From Nitrospirota bacterium (GTDB lineage: Bacteria; Nitrospirota; Thermodesulfovibrionia; UBA6902; DSMQ01), in the NCBI GenBank assembly GCA_016212185.1, contig JACRGX010000047.1, positions 1-37,508 on the forward strand: a DNA stretch of 37,508 bases, read 5' to 3'. The notes under the pieces were generated by a model. That model had not been told where the DNA came from and searched no databases. It saw only the letters and a program-made list of their open reading frames with translations. The translations under genes and the position numbers were made by a program. Shown one piece after another: positions 7,937 to 14,328 of this stretch (the stretch's first letter is position 1; each line of letters opens with the position of its first letter).

Positions 7937-9466
7937 ATGAAGTCTTCTTTGGACAATAAAACAGCCCTTATCCTCCGCAAAAACAGGGAACTTACCGCAA
8001 TCCTTGAAGTAAGCAAAGTCCTGACTGCCTCATTTGCGCTTGAACAAAATCTTTCTTCTGTCATGTCAACTCTTGCAAGCCTTTTAGAAATGCAGAGGGG
8101 GTGTGTCTTTTTGCTTGATTCAATGTCAAAAGAGCTCCGAATAATTGCGGCGCATGGGCTTGCAAAAGAAAATATTGAAAGAGGGAAATACCGTATAGGT
8201 GAAGGCATTGTGGGCCGGGTAGTTGAAAAAGGGGTTCCGATGGTAATTCCCAATATCGGGAAGGAACCGCTTTTTCTGAACAGGACAGGCTCAAGACCCA
8301 AAAAGGACGGCATTTCATTTCTCTGCGTTCCGGTTAAATTTAAGAATGAAATGCTGGGCGTGCTGAGCGTTGACAGGATTTATTCAGAGGAGGAAGGCGA
8401 TGTTGACGACGACCTCAGGGTTTTAAATATCGTGGCCTCGTTAATAGCCCAGTTTGTCAAACTTTGGGAAAGCTTTGAACGAGTTGAAAAAGAAAAGGAA
8501 AGCCTTAAGAAAGAGCTTAAGGGCAGGTATAAAATTGAAAACATTATCGGGCATTCAGACAGGATGCAGGAGGTGTTTGAGGCTGTTCACCGTGTTGCCC
8601 CGTCAAAGGCATCAGTCATTTTAAGGGGTGAGAGCGGCACAGGCAAAGAGCTTATAGCAAAGGCGATTCATTACATGAGCCCGAGGAGCAAGGGGCCGTT
8701 TATAAAAATCAACTGCGCATCAATACCCGAAGGACTGCTTGAATCAGAACTTTTTGGTCATGAAAAAGGGGCGTTTACCGGTGCAATCGCATCAAGGAGC
8801 GGCAAGTTTGAGACGGCGGACAGCGGCACCATTTTTCTTGATGAAATCGGCGACCTTCCAGTAACCCTTCAGCCCAAGATATTGCGCGTGCTTCAGGAAA
8901 GGGAATTTGAAAGGCTGGGCGGCGAAAAAACGATAAAGGTTGATGTTAGGCTTATTGCCGCAACAAGTAGAAATCTTGAAGACCTTGTTTCCAAAAATAA
9001 ATTCAGGGAGGATTTGTATTACAGGCTTAATGTCGTGCCAGTATTCCTTCCTGCGCTTAGGGACAGAAAGGAAGATATCCCTATTTTGATAGAGCATTTC
9101 CTTAATCTATTTAATGAAGAAAACAAGAAGAGCATCTCAATATCGCCGGAGGCGCTCAGGGCGCTTGTAGAATACGACTGGCCGGGCAATGTAAGGGAGC
9201 TTGAAAACACTATTGAAAGGCTTGTTGTGATGTCCGGCAGGAATACAATAAAGGCATCTGACCTGCCGGTGAGTTTGAAACTGCCGGCGTCAGTGGAATA
9301 TCATGGAAAGGAGCCGGTAAAGACAGGACTTAAGGACATAGAGAAGACAATGGTTATCAATGCCCTTGAAAAAACAAACTGGGTTCAGGCAAAGGCCGCT
9401 AAACTCCTTGGAATAACTCCCAGACAAATAGGGTATAAGATTAAGAAACATAGAATTATAGAGTAA
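7937..9466 (+). CDS. NifA-type sigma-54-dependent transcriptional activator (GAF-AAA+-Fis)
   Basis: Residues 1-180 form a GAF sensor domain of the NifA N-terminal type (SKVLTASFALEQNLSSVM, GEGIVGRVVEKGVPMVIPNI, FLCVPVKF). Residues 200-435 are the sigma-54-interacting AAA+ domain with Walker A GESGTGKE (about 231), the sigma-54 contact loop GAFTGA (about 278), Walker B GTIFLDEIGD and arginine finger region FREDLYYRLNV. The C-terminus is a Fis-type HTH, AAKLLGITPRQIGYKIKKHR, whose recognition helix is almost that of NifA. At 509 residues it is a normal NifA size. There is no response-regulator receiver domain, so control is probably by a ligand or partner bound to GAF. No nif genes are in the window. 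The likely local target is the PEP-CTERM promoter at 10037-10052. No Shine-Dalgarno is obvious before the ATG. Confidence 0.93.
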   Translation: MKSSLDNKTALILRKNRELTAILEVSKVLTASFALEQNLSSVMSTLASLLEMQRGCVFLLDSMSKELRIIAAHGLAKENIERGKYRIGEGIVGRVVEKGVPMVIPNIGKEPLFLNRTGSRPKKDGISFLCVPVKFKNEMLGVLSVDRIYSEEEGDVDDDLRVLNIVASLIAQFVKLWESFERVEKEKESLKKELKGRYKIENIIGHSDRMQEVFEAVHRVAPSKASVILRGESGTGKELIAKAIHYMSPRSKGPFIKINCASIPEGLLESELFGHEKGAFTGAIASRSGKFETADSGTIFLDEIGDLPVTLQPKILRVLQEREFERLGGEKTIKVDVRLIAATSRNLEDLVSKNKFREDLYYRLNVVPVFLPALRDRKEDIPILIEHFLNLFNEENKKSISISPEALRALVEYDWPGNVRELENTIERLVVMSGRNTIKASDLPVSLKLPASVEYHGKEPVKTGLKDIEKTMVINALEKTNWVQAKAAKLLGITPRQIGYKIKKHRIIE

Positions 9467-9556
9467 TCGCCATCCTCACCCCCGCCACTTTTTATGTTAT
9501 AAATCATTCTATTAGAAAAACTTATCACACCTATAAGAAATTATAAAATATCTTGA

Positions 9557-9919
9557 CAATTCAAATGGATTTATTTTATACCAACGACAATTTCTCTCCC
9601 ATTATTATCTATTTCTGATGAATGGGCTCTTGACCCAATCTATCATTATAGCACTTATTATGATGCTGAGGCTGTTGCAGGTGCACATATATATCCTATA
9701 GATAGCGCACTGATAATACCTGAAAATTTTATTTCATTTAGTTATTTAGCCTACAGACAGCATAGTAGTGTTGACTATGCTGTTAATTTTACTGATGGCA
9801 GTACTCTTTGGGGGGATGCCTCTTTAGCTCCCGAGCCTATCAGCTCTGTTTTGTTTTTATCAGGAGGTGCAATGTTGGCAGTTAAGGGATATTTTAGAAG
9901 GAGAAAATTTAGCAAATAA
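9557..9919 (+). pseudogene. 5'-truncated PEP-CTERM protein gene
   Basis: A frame open from the TGA at 9554-9556 to TAA at 9917-9919 encodes about 120 residues ending APEPISSVLFLSGGAMLAVK followed by GYFRRRKFSK. This is a complete PEP-CTERM exosortase sorting tail: PEP motif, hydrophobic helix, basic cluster. The PEPISS.LFLSGGA.LAVK core matches the tail of the intact gene at 10092-10640. Upstream residues (VNFTDGSTLWGDAS, DPIYHYSTYYDAEAVAGAH) look like an ordinary extracellular domain. There is no signal peptide and no usable ATG before the tail; the only ATG is within the sorting helix. The gene therefore appears to have lost its 5' end, probably by deletion after tandem duplication or recombination. 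An unusual start codon or an upstream frameshift cannot be excluded. Confidence 0.75.
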
Positions 9920-9930
9920 AAATCTTACAT

Positions 9931-9967
9931 ACATGTAACATGTCACGCATGTGTAACATGCGACATG
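9931..9967. promoter_or_regulatory. Probable upstream activating sequence: overlapping dyads with a TGT-N10-ACA site
   Basis: Three dyads overlap: CATGTAACATG (9932-9942), CATGTGTAACATG (9948-9960) and CATGCGACATG (9957-9967). Within them TGTGTAACATGCGACA (9950-9965) is an exact TGT-N10-ACA, the established NifA operator. The block ends 70 bases before the -24 element at 10037, the usual distance for activator binding with DNA looping. It sits between the truncated and intact PEP-CTERM genes. The activator at 7937-9466, which has a NifA-like recognition helix, is the natural candidate to bind here. Binding is inferred. Confidence 0.6.
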
Positions 9968-10036
9968 TTGTAATATTTTACACTTTTAATATAAATAATT
10001 TATTAAATTATCTTTAAAATCAAATAGTTAATTGTT

Positions 10037-10052
10037 TGGCACATGAATTGCT
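10037..10052 (+). promoter_or_regulatory. Sigma-54 (-24/-12) promoter of the PEP-CTERM gene
   Basis: The bases TGGCACATGAATTGCT match the sigma-54 consensus TGGCACRNNNNTTGCW at every defined position, with GG and GC ten bases apart. Transcription would start near 10064, about 28 bases before the ATG at 10092, leaving room for the GGAGG at 10082-10086. Sigma-54 promoters need an AAA+ activator; one is encoded 0.6 kb upstream, and a TGT-N10-ACA site lies at 9950-9965. Confidence 0.8.
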
Positions 10053-10091
10053 TCACTATTATTAGAAACTTAAAAATAAACGGAGGTAGTG

Positions 10092-10640
10092 ATGAAAAAC
10101 AATAAACATATATCTTTAACGATTGCAGTTGCCATTATGAGTATCTTCCTGATTTCCTCGGTGGCAGGCGCAGCTCAATCTGCAAATCTGACGTATCTTG
10201 AGATGGCATTGCCGGGGGGATGGTATCAGTATGATTACACTGCAGCTAATACCTCCACAAACGGAGCAAAACTTTGGACTTTTAACTTCTGGTTTAGTGA
10301 AGCGGCGACTTTTACATGGCTGAATGTCCCTACCGGCTGGAGCACAGATCATCCTTTTCTGTCCGGATATGAAGAGACATCAACAGATCCATATACTTTG
10401 GCCAATGCCGTACTGCCCGGCAACTCACTCTCAGGGTTTAGATTTAAGAGTGACTATCAGTTAGGGGATATGCCCTTTGAAGCATATTTTATAACAACTT
10501 CCGGCGGTCTGTCATCTTCCAGCGGCATGACAAGCGGCACTTCAGTTCCAGTTGTGCCGGAGCCAATCAGCTCAATCCTATTCTTATCCGGCGGTGCAAC
10601 GCTTGCGGTTAAAAGGTTAAGGAAAAGACTGAACGCCTGA
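10092..10640 (+). CDS. PEP-CTERM sorting-domain protein
   Basis: Secreted protein of 182 residues. An N-terminal signal peptide (KHISLTIAVAIMSIFLISSVAGAA) precedes a roughly 120-residue aromatic- and Gly/Ser/Thr-rich extracellular domain of unknown fold. A Ser/Gly linker leads to the sorting signal VPEPISSILFLSGGATLAVK and the basic end RLRKRLNA. Such tails are recognised by exosortases and usually occur in bacteria that make exopolysaccharide, consistent with the polysaccharide locus at 27508-34426. No exosortase is in the window. The ATG at 10092 is chosen over the adjacent GTG at 10089 because GGAGG at 10082-10086 is then five bases away. Expression is probably sigma-54 dependent. Its sorting tail closely resembles that of the truncated neighbour. 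Confidence 0.88.
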   Translation: MKNNKHISLTIAVAIMSIFLISSVAGAAQSANLTYLEMALPGGWYQYDYTAANTSTNGAKLWTFNFWFSEAATFTWLNVPTGWSTDHPFLSGYEETSTDPYTLANAVLPGNSLSGFRFKSDYQLGDMPFEAYFITTSGGLSSSSGMTSGTSVPVVPEPISSILFLSGGATLAVKRLRKRLNA

Positions 10641-10661
10641 TAATGTCACATCAGACGTTTT
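10632..10661. terminator. Possible shared terminator hairpin between convergent genes
   Basis: AACGCCTGAT (10632-10641) pairs with ATCAGACGTT (10650-10659) with one mismatch, around an eight-base loop, and is followed by T residues to 10661. The hairpin contains both stop codons: TGA of the PEP-CTERM gene (10638-10640) and the stop of the convergent macro-domain gene (10646-10648). It could end transcription from the left; the U-run is short and the minus-strand side is weaker. Confidence 0.45.
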
Positions 10662-11176
10662 AAGGTATTCTCATAGACTACTAAAGTTTTTTGCCCGAAT
10701 AGCACAAACCTGACAAGTTCAATATCTGTGTGCGCTTTAAGATAATCAATAGCCGTTTTAAGCGCAATCTCAGCCGCATCTCCCAGAGGATAACCGTAAG
10801 CCCCTGTGCTTATTGAAGGGAATGCAATGCTTTTAAGGCCCTTTGAAGATGCAATCTTAAGACTGTTATGATAGGCATTTCTTAAGAGCGTCGCCTCATT
10901 ATTAAGCCCGCCCCTGTAAACCGGACCAACTGTGTGAATGACAAATTTAGCCCTGAGATTGCCGCCTGTCGTAATAACAGCTTCGCCTGTTTCGCATCTG
11001 CCGATTTTGATGCATTCTTCAAGGATATTTGGACCACCTGCCCTGTGGATTGCCCCGTCAACCCCGCCTCCGCCACGCAGACTGTTGTTTGCGGCATTGA
11101 CAATTGCATCAGTATCCTGTTTTGTTATATCGCCTTCAGCAAGGGATAAAACGCTTTTATTTACTTTGGCTTCCAT
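10646..11176 (-). CDS. Macro domain protein, O-acetyl-ADP-ribose deacetylase family
   Basis: A single macro domain of 176 residues. The ADP-ribose pocket motifs are VNAANNSLRGGGGVDGAIHR (residues about 25-45) and ISTGAYGYPLGDAAEIALKT (about 117-135), as in YmdB/MacroD-type proteins that hydrolyse O-acetyl-ADP-ribose or remove ADP-ribose from targets. The Asn and Gly residues needed for substrate contact are present. It lies eight bases downstream of apt on the same strand and is probably the last gene of the mtnP-apt operon. That context suggests a nucleotide salvage or clean-up role. It converges on the PEP-CTERM gene. Confidence 0.9.
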   Translation of the reverse strand: MEAKVNKSVLSLAEGDITKQDTDAIVNAANNSLRGGGGVDGAIHRAGGPNILEECIKIGRCETGEAVITTGGNLRAKFVIHTVGPVYRGGLNNEATLLRNAYHNSLKIASSKGLKSIAFPSISTGAYGYPLGDAAEIALKTAIDYLKAHTDIELVRFVLFGQKTLVVYENTLKRLM

Positions 11177-11184
11177 GAAAAAAG

Positions 11185-11718
11185 TCAGTCGCCTTCAAAC
11201 TCTGTCAGGCAGTATGCCTTATATCCTTTGTCTTTGAGTTTTTTAGCGCCGCCCACATCAGGGAGGTCAACTATAAATGCCATTTCAACCACTACTCCGC
11301 CTAATTTCTCAATAAGCGCTGCAGCGGCAAGCGCCGTGCCTCCTGTTGCAAGGAGGTCATCCACAAGCAGCACCCGTGAGCCTTTTTCTATTGCGTCTTT
11401 ATGTATCTCAACCGTGTCAGTGCCGTATTCCAATTCATACTCATGCCGTACAACCTCTGCCGGAAGCTTCCCTTTTTTTCTTATGGGCACAAAACCCTTG
11501 CCGAGAGTGTAGGCCAAGGCTCCGCCTATTATGAAACCACGCGCCTCTATCCCGGCAATGATGTCAAAATTAATATTCCCCTGAATATATCTTTGCGTGA
11601 AGTTGTCAATGACAAGCCTGAAGCCCACAGGGTCTTTGATAAGTGTTGTTATATCCCTGAACATAATTCCTTTTTTGGGATGGTCAGGTATTGTCCTGAT
11701 TCTTGATTTGATGGGCAT
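11185..11718 (-). CDS. apt: Adenine phosphoribosyltransferase
   Basis: Cytosolic purine salvage enzyme: adenine + PRPP gives AMP + pyrophosphate. Evidence is the APRT N-terminus (IRTIPDHPKKGIMFRDITTL), the GIEARGFIIGGALAYTLG segment, the RKKGKLPAEV loop and the PRPP-binding motif VLLVDDLLATGGTA. The ATG at 11716-11718 is preferred because AGGAGG lies at 11725-11730, six bases upstream, and the resulting 177 residues is normal for the family. A longer reading frame that opens inside mtnP adds 26 residues with no family similarity. The gene follows mtnP, whose product releases adenine, so the two steps are consecutive. Confidence 0.96.
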   Translation of the reverse strand: MPIKSRIRTIPDHPKKGIMFRDITTLIKDPVGFRLVIDNFTQRYIQGNINFDIIAGIEARGFIIGGALAYTLGKGFVPIRKKGKLPAEVVRHEYELEYGTDTVEIHKDAIEKGSRVLLVDDLLATGGTALAAAALIEKLGGVVVEMAFIVDLPDVGGAKKLKDKGYKAYCLTEFEGD

Positions 11719-11771
11719 GGTCGTCCTCCTGTAATTTATAAAATGTGGTAAATTGTCTTTTTGTCGTAATT

Positions 11772-12545
11772 TTAATGGGATTTGCCGCAACTGCACTCAA
11801 CATTTTTTATCTTGGGGATAGTTTTCAGAATGAGCTTTTTAACATTTTCGGAATTCTTTCCCATTATTGAAAGTATCATCTCCCAGGTGACAGGCTCTTC
11901 GCCTTCTTTCCAGCAGTCGTAATCGGTTGACATTGCTATAGTCTGATAGCAGATGCCGGCTTCTCTTGCAAGTATGACCTCCGGCACAGTAGACATATTA
12001 ATGACATCTGCGCCAAAACTTCTGAACAGATGCGATTCCGCCTTTGTGGAAAATCTCGGACCTTCAATTGTTATGACTGTTCCGCTTTTATGGTGTCTAA
12101 TCTCAAGCTCTTTTGCAGAGGCGGAAAGGAGCGAACTCAGGTTTTTGCAGAAAGGCTCGCTCATTGGCGTGTGTATGACTTTTTCATCATGGAATGTAAG
12201 CGGCCTGTGCTTTGTGAAATCAATGAACTGGTCAACAAAGACAATGTCGCCGGGTTTTATCTTTTCCCTCAGGGAGCCGACGGCAGTAGTTGCAATAATA
12301 TGAGTACATCCCTCTTTTTTTAAGGCGTGGATGTTCGCCCTGAAATTAACACCCGTAGGGTATATTGAATGTTTTTTGCCGTGGCGGGCAAGGATAACAA
12401 TATCTATGCCGTTTATCTTTCCAATGGTAAGAGGGGATGACGGGGTTCCATAGGGGGTTTTGACTTTTTTTACCTTGATGTTCTGCAGCAGTTTCGGGTC
12501 GTCCATCCCCGATCCGCCAATGATGCCTATTTTTAAATCTGCCAT
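11772..12545 (-). CDS. mtnP: S-methyl-5'-thioadenosine phosphorylase
   Basis: Phosphorolysis of methylthioadenosine to adenine and methylthioribose-1-phosphate. The phosphate-binding loop GIIGGSGMDD is at the N-terminus. LARHGKKHSIYPTGVNFRAN, TTAVGSLREKIKPGD, TIEGPRFSTKAES and the substrate loop NMSTVPEVILAREAGICYQ...STDYDCW match MTAP rather than PNP. The length of 257 residues is near normal. AAGGAG lies just before the ATG. It is the first gene of a leftward operon with apt and the macro-domain gene. MTA is a by-product of polyamine and homoserine-lactone synthesis; neither pathway is in the window. Confidence 0.95.
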   Translation of the reverse strand: MADLKIGIIGGSGMDDPKLLQNIKVKKVKTPYGTPSSPLTIGKINGIDIVILARHGKKHSIYPTGVNFRANIHALKKEGCTHIIATTAVGSLREKIKPGDIVFVDQFIDFTKHRPLTFHDEKVIHTPMSEPFCKNLSSLLSASAKELEIRHHKSGTVITIEGPRFSTKAESHLFRSFGADVINMSTVPEVILAREAGICYQTIAMSTDYDCWKEGEEPVTWEMILSIMGKNSENVKKLILKTIPKIKNVECSCGKSH

Positions 12546-12801
12546 AGTTTCTCCTTAATATAAGATAATTATTTTGAAAGTGTAGTTAAACAGGCCGCAC
12601 ATTGTTCTAAAATTTATTTAACTTGATAAAAATATTGAAAGCACCTTTACCTGTTATATCACATGAAATATGCCGACAACTATAAGCAAGGTGTACGTTA
12701 AGGCATCAAAAAATAAATTTTTCACAACATCCGTCCTGTTTTTGTTAAGTAACAAGATAAAAAAATACGATGATGAAAGTCAAGAAGATTAATGAAGACT
12801 A
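12546..12801. other. Non-coding gap upstream of mtnP and the tRNA cluster
   Basis: This AT-rich stretch of about 250 bases lies between the divergent mtnP gene and the tRNA promoter. No open frame with family similarity and no strong repeat was found. It must hold the leftward mtnP promoter, but no convincing -35/-10 pair could be assigned by eye. Confidence 0.5.
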
Positions 12802-12830
12802 TTGATTTAATTATTAGCCTTTTTTATAAT
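12802..12830 (+). promoter_or_regulatory. Sigma-70-type promoter of the tRNA cluster
   Basis: TTGATT (12802-12807), a 17-base spacer and a perfect TATAAT (12825-12830). The predicted start near 12837 falls right at the first base of the degenerate tRNA copy at 12839, so the promoter once served that copy and now probably drives the intact tRNA-Val about 120 bases downstream. Confidence 0.7.
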
Positions 12831-12838
12831 TCCTGCAC

Positions 12839-12940
12839 GGGAGATTAGTTCAGTGGCCTATGGCTCGTTGAGCCAACGGCTCATAGAGGAGAGCGTCCCG
12901 ACACGTCGGGAAGGTCGTAGGTTAAAAACTACAGGGGTTT
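12839..12940 (+). pseudogene. Degenerate tRNA-Val copy with palindromic insertions
   Basis: GGGAGATTAGTTCAGTGG matches the 5' end of the intact tRNA at 12958 with two changes, and AGGTCGTAGGTT (12912-12923) matches its variable/T-arm region. In between, the D loop is split by about 33 bases rich in inverted repeats (GGCTCGTTGAGCC, GAGCCAACGGCTC), and the anticodon arm is replaced by the perfect palindrome TCCCGACACGTCGGGA (12896-12911). The T loop is altered, the 3' acceptor strand does not pair with the 5' strand, and there is no CCA. It cannot fold into a working tRNA. Confidence 0.75.
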
Positions 12941-12957
12941 AGAGATATAGGCATTAA

Positions 12958-13032
12958 GGGCGATTAGCTCAGTGGGAGAGCGCTTCCTTCACACGGAAGA
13001 GGTCGTAGGTTCAATCCCTACATCGCCTACCA
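12958..13032 (+). tRNA. tRNA-Val(CAC)
   Basis: A 75-base cloverleaf. The acceptor stem is GGGCGAT/ATCGCCT (one G-U pair). The D arm is GCTCAGTGGGAGAGC. The anticodon arm CTTCC-TTCACAC-GGAAG has anticodon CAC at positions 34-36, reading GUG (valine). The T arm is GTAGG-TTCAATC-CCTAC. The discriminator A is at 13029 and the CCA end is encoded at 13030-13032. It is flanked by a broken copy upstream and a 3' fragment downstream. Confidence 0.95.
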
Positions 13033-13048
13033 TGATTTAGAGTAAGCA

Positions 13049-13085
13049 GGGAGGTCGTCCCGATTCATCGGGACATCGCCTACCA
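13049..13085 (+). pseudogene. 3' tRNA-Val fragment with T arm replaced by a palindrome
   Basis: AGGTCGT, then the perfect palindrome GTCCCGATTCATCGGGAC (13057-13074, sharing its first and last bases with the flanks), then ACATCGCCTACCAT, an exact 14-base repeat of the tRNA 3' end (13020-13033 against 13073-13086). Relative to the intact gene, only the T stem-loop sequence is exchanged, for a TCCCGA/TCGGGA-type palindrome. No 5' half is present, so it is not a gene. Confidence 0.7.
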
Positions 13086-13159
13086 TTTATTAGAAAAAGG
13101 CTGCGTTAATGCAGGATGCAAAATACTAAAGATTCTGCACTATGCGCAATGATTTATTT

Positions 13160-13636
13160 TTAAAATTTTCTGCGCAGGGCTTTTTCAACTGCTTCAGGCA
13201 CAAGCCCTTTTACGCTCCCGCCGAATGAAGCCACTTCTTTTACCATCGTAGAAGTCAAAAAAGTATATTCCTCGCTCGGCATCATAAAGACGGTTTCAAT
13301 ATTTGTATCAAGCCGCCTGTTCATGAGCGCCATCTGGAGTTCATATTCAAAATCTGAAACTGCCCTGAGCCCCCGCACAATTGCAATCCCGCGGCTGTCT
13401 TTTACATAATCAACCAGCAGGCTGTCAAAGGCCTCAGCCCTTGCGCCTTTAAATCCGGCCATGGCTTTTTTTATCAGTGCAAGCCTTTCTTCAAGGGTAA
13501 ATAGAGGCTGTTTCCTCGGGCTTGGCGCAACAGCGACTATTACTTTGTCAAAAATCTTAAGTGTCCTTTGAATAAGGTCAATATGCCCGTTGGTAATGGG
13601 GTCAAATGTACCGGGATAAATTGCAAGCCTACTCAT
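13160..13636 (-). CDS. coaD: Phosphopantetheine adenylyltransferase
   Basis: Fourth step of coenzyme A synthesis: 4'-phosphopantetheine + ATP gives dephospho-CoA. The nucleotidyltransferase motif YPGTFDPITNGHIDL (T/HxGH type) is at residues 7-21, followed by RGLRAVSDFEYELQMALMN and the ISSTMVKE-like TSTMVKEVASFGG near the C-terminus. At 158 residues it is standard. Its start overlaps the end of rsmD by eight bases, the common rsmD-coaD pairing. Confidence 0.97.
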   Translation of the reverse strand: MSRLAIYPGTFDPITNGHIDLIQRTLKIFDKVIVAVAPSPRKQPLFTLEERLALIKKAMAGFKGARAEAFDSLLVDYVKDSRGIAIVRGLRAVSDFEYELQMALMNRRLDTNIETVFMMPSEEYTFLTSTMVKEVASFGGSVKGLVPEAVEKALRRKF

Positions 13637-14150
13637 CCCTTGTCTCCCCTGCCTGTTTGTAAAAGCTTAGCACAGTATCTCCGTATCTGTAATCTTTTAA
13701 AAACATTAGACTGCCGAATTCATGCGGCAGTTGTTTCTTAACAAAATGCTCTGCAATCACAACACCTTCACGTTTAAGCATGTGTGATTTGCCGATTGCC
13801 GTCAGGGCCTCGTTTAGCTCCTCCTTGTGATACGGAGGGTCCAGAAATATTATATCAAAACTCATGTCTTTTAGTTCCCCGCCCTGGAGTAATGGAAGGA
13901 CTTTTTTTGTTATTACCCTTGATTTCCGGGCAAAACCTTTTTTTGAAATAATCTGAGTTATACTTTGCGTATAGCTTCTGCCTGCATCAACAAAGATTAC
14001 CTCTGAGGCGCCGTGTTTCAGCGCTTCAATCCCGATGGCGCCTGTCCCTGCATAAAGGTCAAGGAATCTGGCATCATGGATTTTATCGCGCAGTATGTTA
14101 AACACCGCCTCTCTGACTTTGGATGTGGTCGGTCTGAGGGTCTTGGACAT
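13629..14150 (-). CDS. rsmD: 16S rRNA (guanine-966 N2)-methyltransferase RsmD, short N-terminus
   Basis: Rossmann-fold methyltransferase acting on 16S rRNA. SAM motif I is DLYAGTGAIGIEAL and the catalytic motif is DPPY; LRPTTSKVREAVFNIL is the family signature that normally follows a leader of about 15 residues (MRIIAG..KGR.L type). Here that leader is missing: the frame opens only five codons earlier, at a GTG (14165), and no upstream frame in the following 130 bases restores it. The ATG at 14150 is chosen; neither start has a Shine-Dalgarno. The catalytic core is intact, but RNA binding may be affected. Co-directional and overlapping with coaD. Confidence 0.9.
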   Translation of the reverse strand: MSKTLRPTTSKVREAVFNILRDKIHDARFLDLYAGTGAIGIEALKHGASEVIFVDAGRSYTQSITQIISKKGFARKSRVITKKVLPLLQGGELKDMSFDIIFLDPPYHKEELNEALTAIGKSHMLKREGVVIAEHFVKKQLPHEFGSLMFLKDYRYGDTVLSFYKQAGETRDE

Positions 14151-14195
14151 ATCACATCTTAGCACAGGGAATATTTATTGTGAAATGGACACTCC

Positions 14196-14225
14196 TTGAC
14201 ATAAACATGAGTTCATTGATATAAA
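14196..14225 (+). promoter_or_regulatory. Sigma-70-type promoter upstream of clpP
   Basis: TTGACA (14196-14201), an 18-base spacer and TATAAA (14220-14225). Transcription would start near 14232 and give a leader of about 97 bases that includes the 11-bp hairpin at 14243-14268. A TATAAT at 14306-14311 closer to clpP lacks a -35 partner. Confidence 0.55.
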
Positions 14226-14242
14226 TAAAGGTGTCTTATTTT

Positions 14243-14268
14243 GTCATTCCTGCGGATGCAGGAATGAC
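14243..14268. repeat. GTCATTCC-family hairpin
   Basis: GTCATTCCTGC (14243-14253) and GCAGGAATGAC (14258-14268) form a perfect 11-bp stem with a GGAT loop. The ends match the cloverleaf element at 19889-19972 and part of the element at 34635-34658. It lies in the predicted clpP leader. There is no following T-run, so it is not a standard terminator. Confidence 0.8.
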
Positions 14269-14328
14269 AGACGAAGAAATATACATTTATCACACAGTTT
14301 CCGATTATAATCATGAAAGGAGATAACA

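Noticed and set aside
7937-9466. Activator as a nitrogen-fixation regulator nifA
   Set aside because: Domain architecture fits, but there is no nif gene within the window and the nearest matching operator/promoter serves a PEP-CTERM gene; the symbol was not assigned.
9553-9582. TTGACA followed at 17-18 bases by TTATAC/TATACC, a possible promoter for the truncated PEP-CTERM gene
   Set aside because: The -10 match is poor, the downstream gene has no start codon, and the hexamer overlaps the in-frame stop; chance is likely.
11719-11796. Longer N-terminus for adenine phosphoribosyltransferase starting inside mtnP
   Set aside because: The extra 26 residues lack family similarity, and AGGAGG lies immediately upstream of the ATG at 11718.
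12839-12940. First tRNA-like copy as a working tRNA with an unusual long D loop
   Set aside because: The acceptor ends do not pair, there is no CCA and no proper anticodon loop can be formed.
14243-14268. 11-bp hairpin upstream of clpP as an intrinsic terminator
   Set aside because: No T-tract follows on either strand, and its sequence belongs to the GTCATTCC repeat family found elsewhere.
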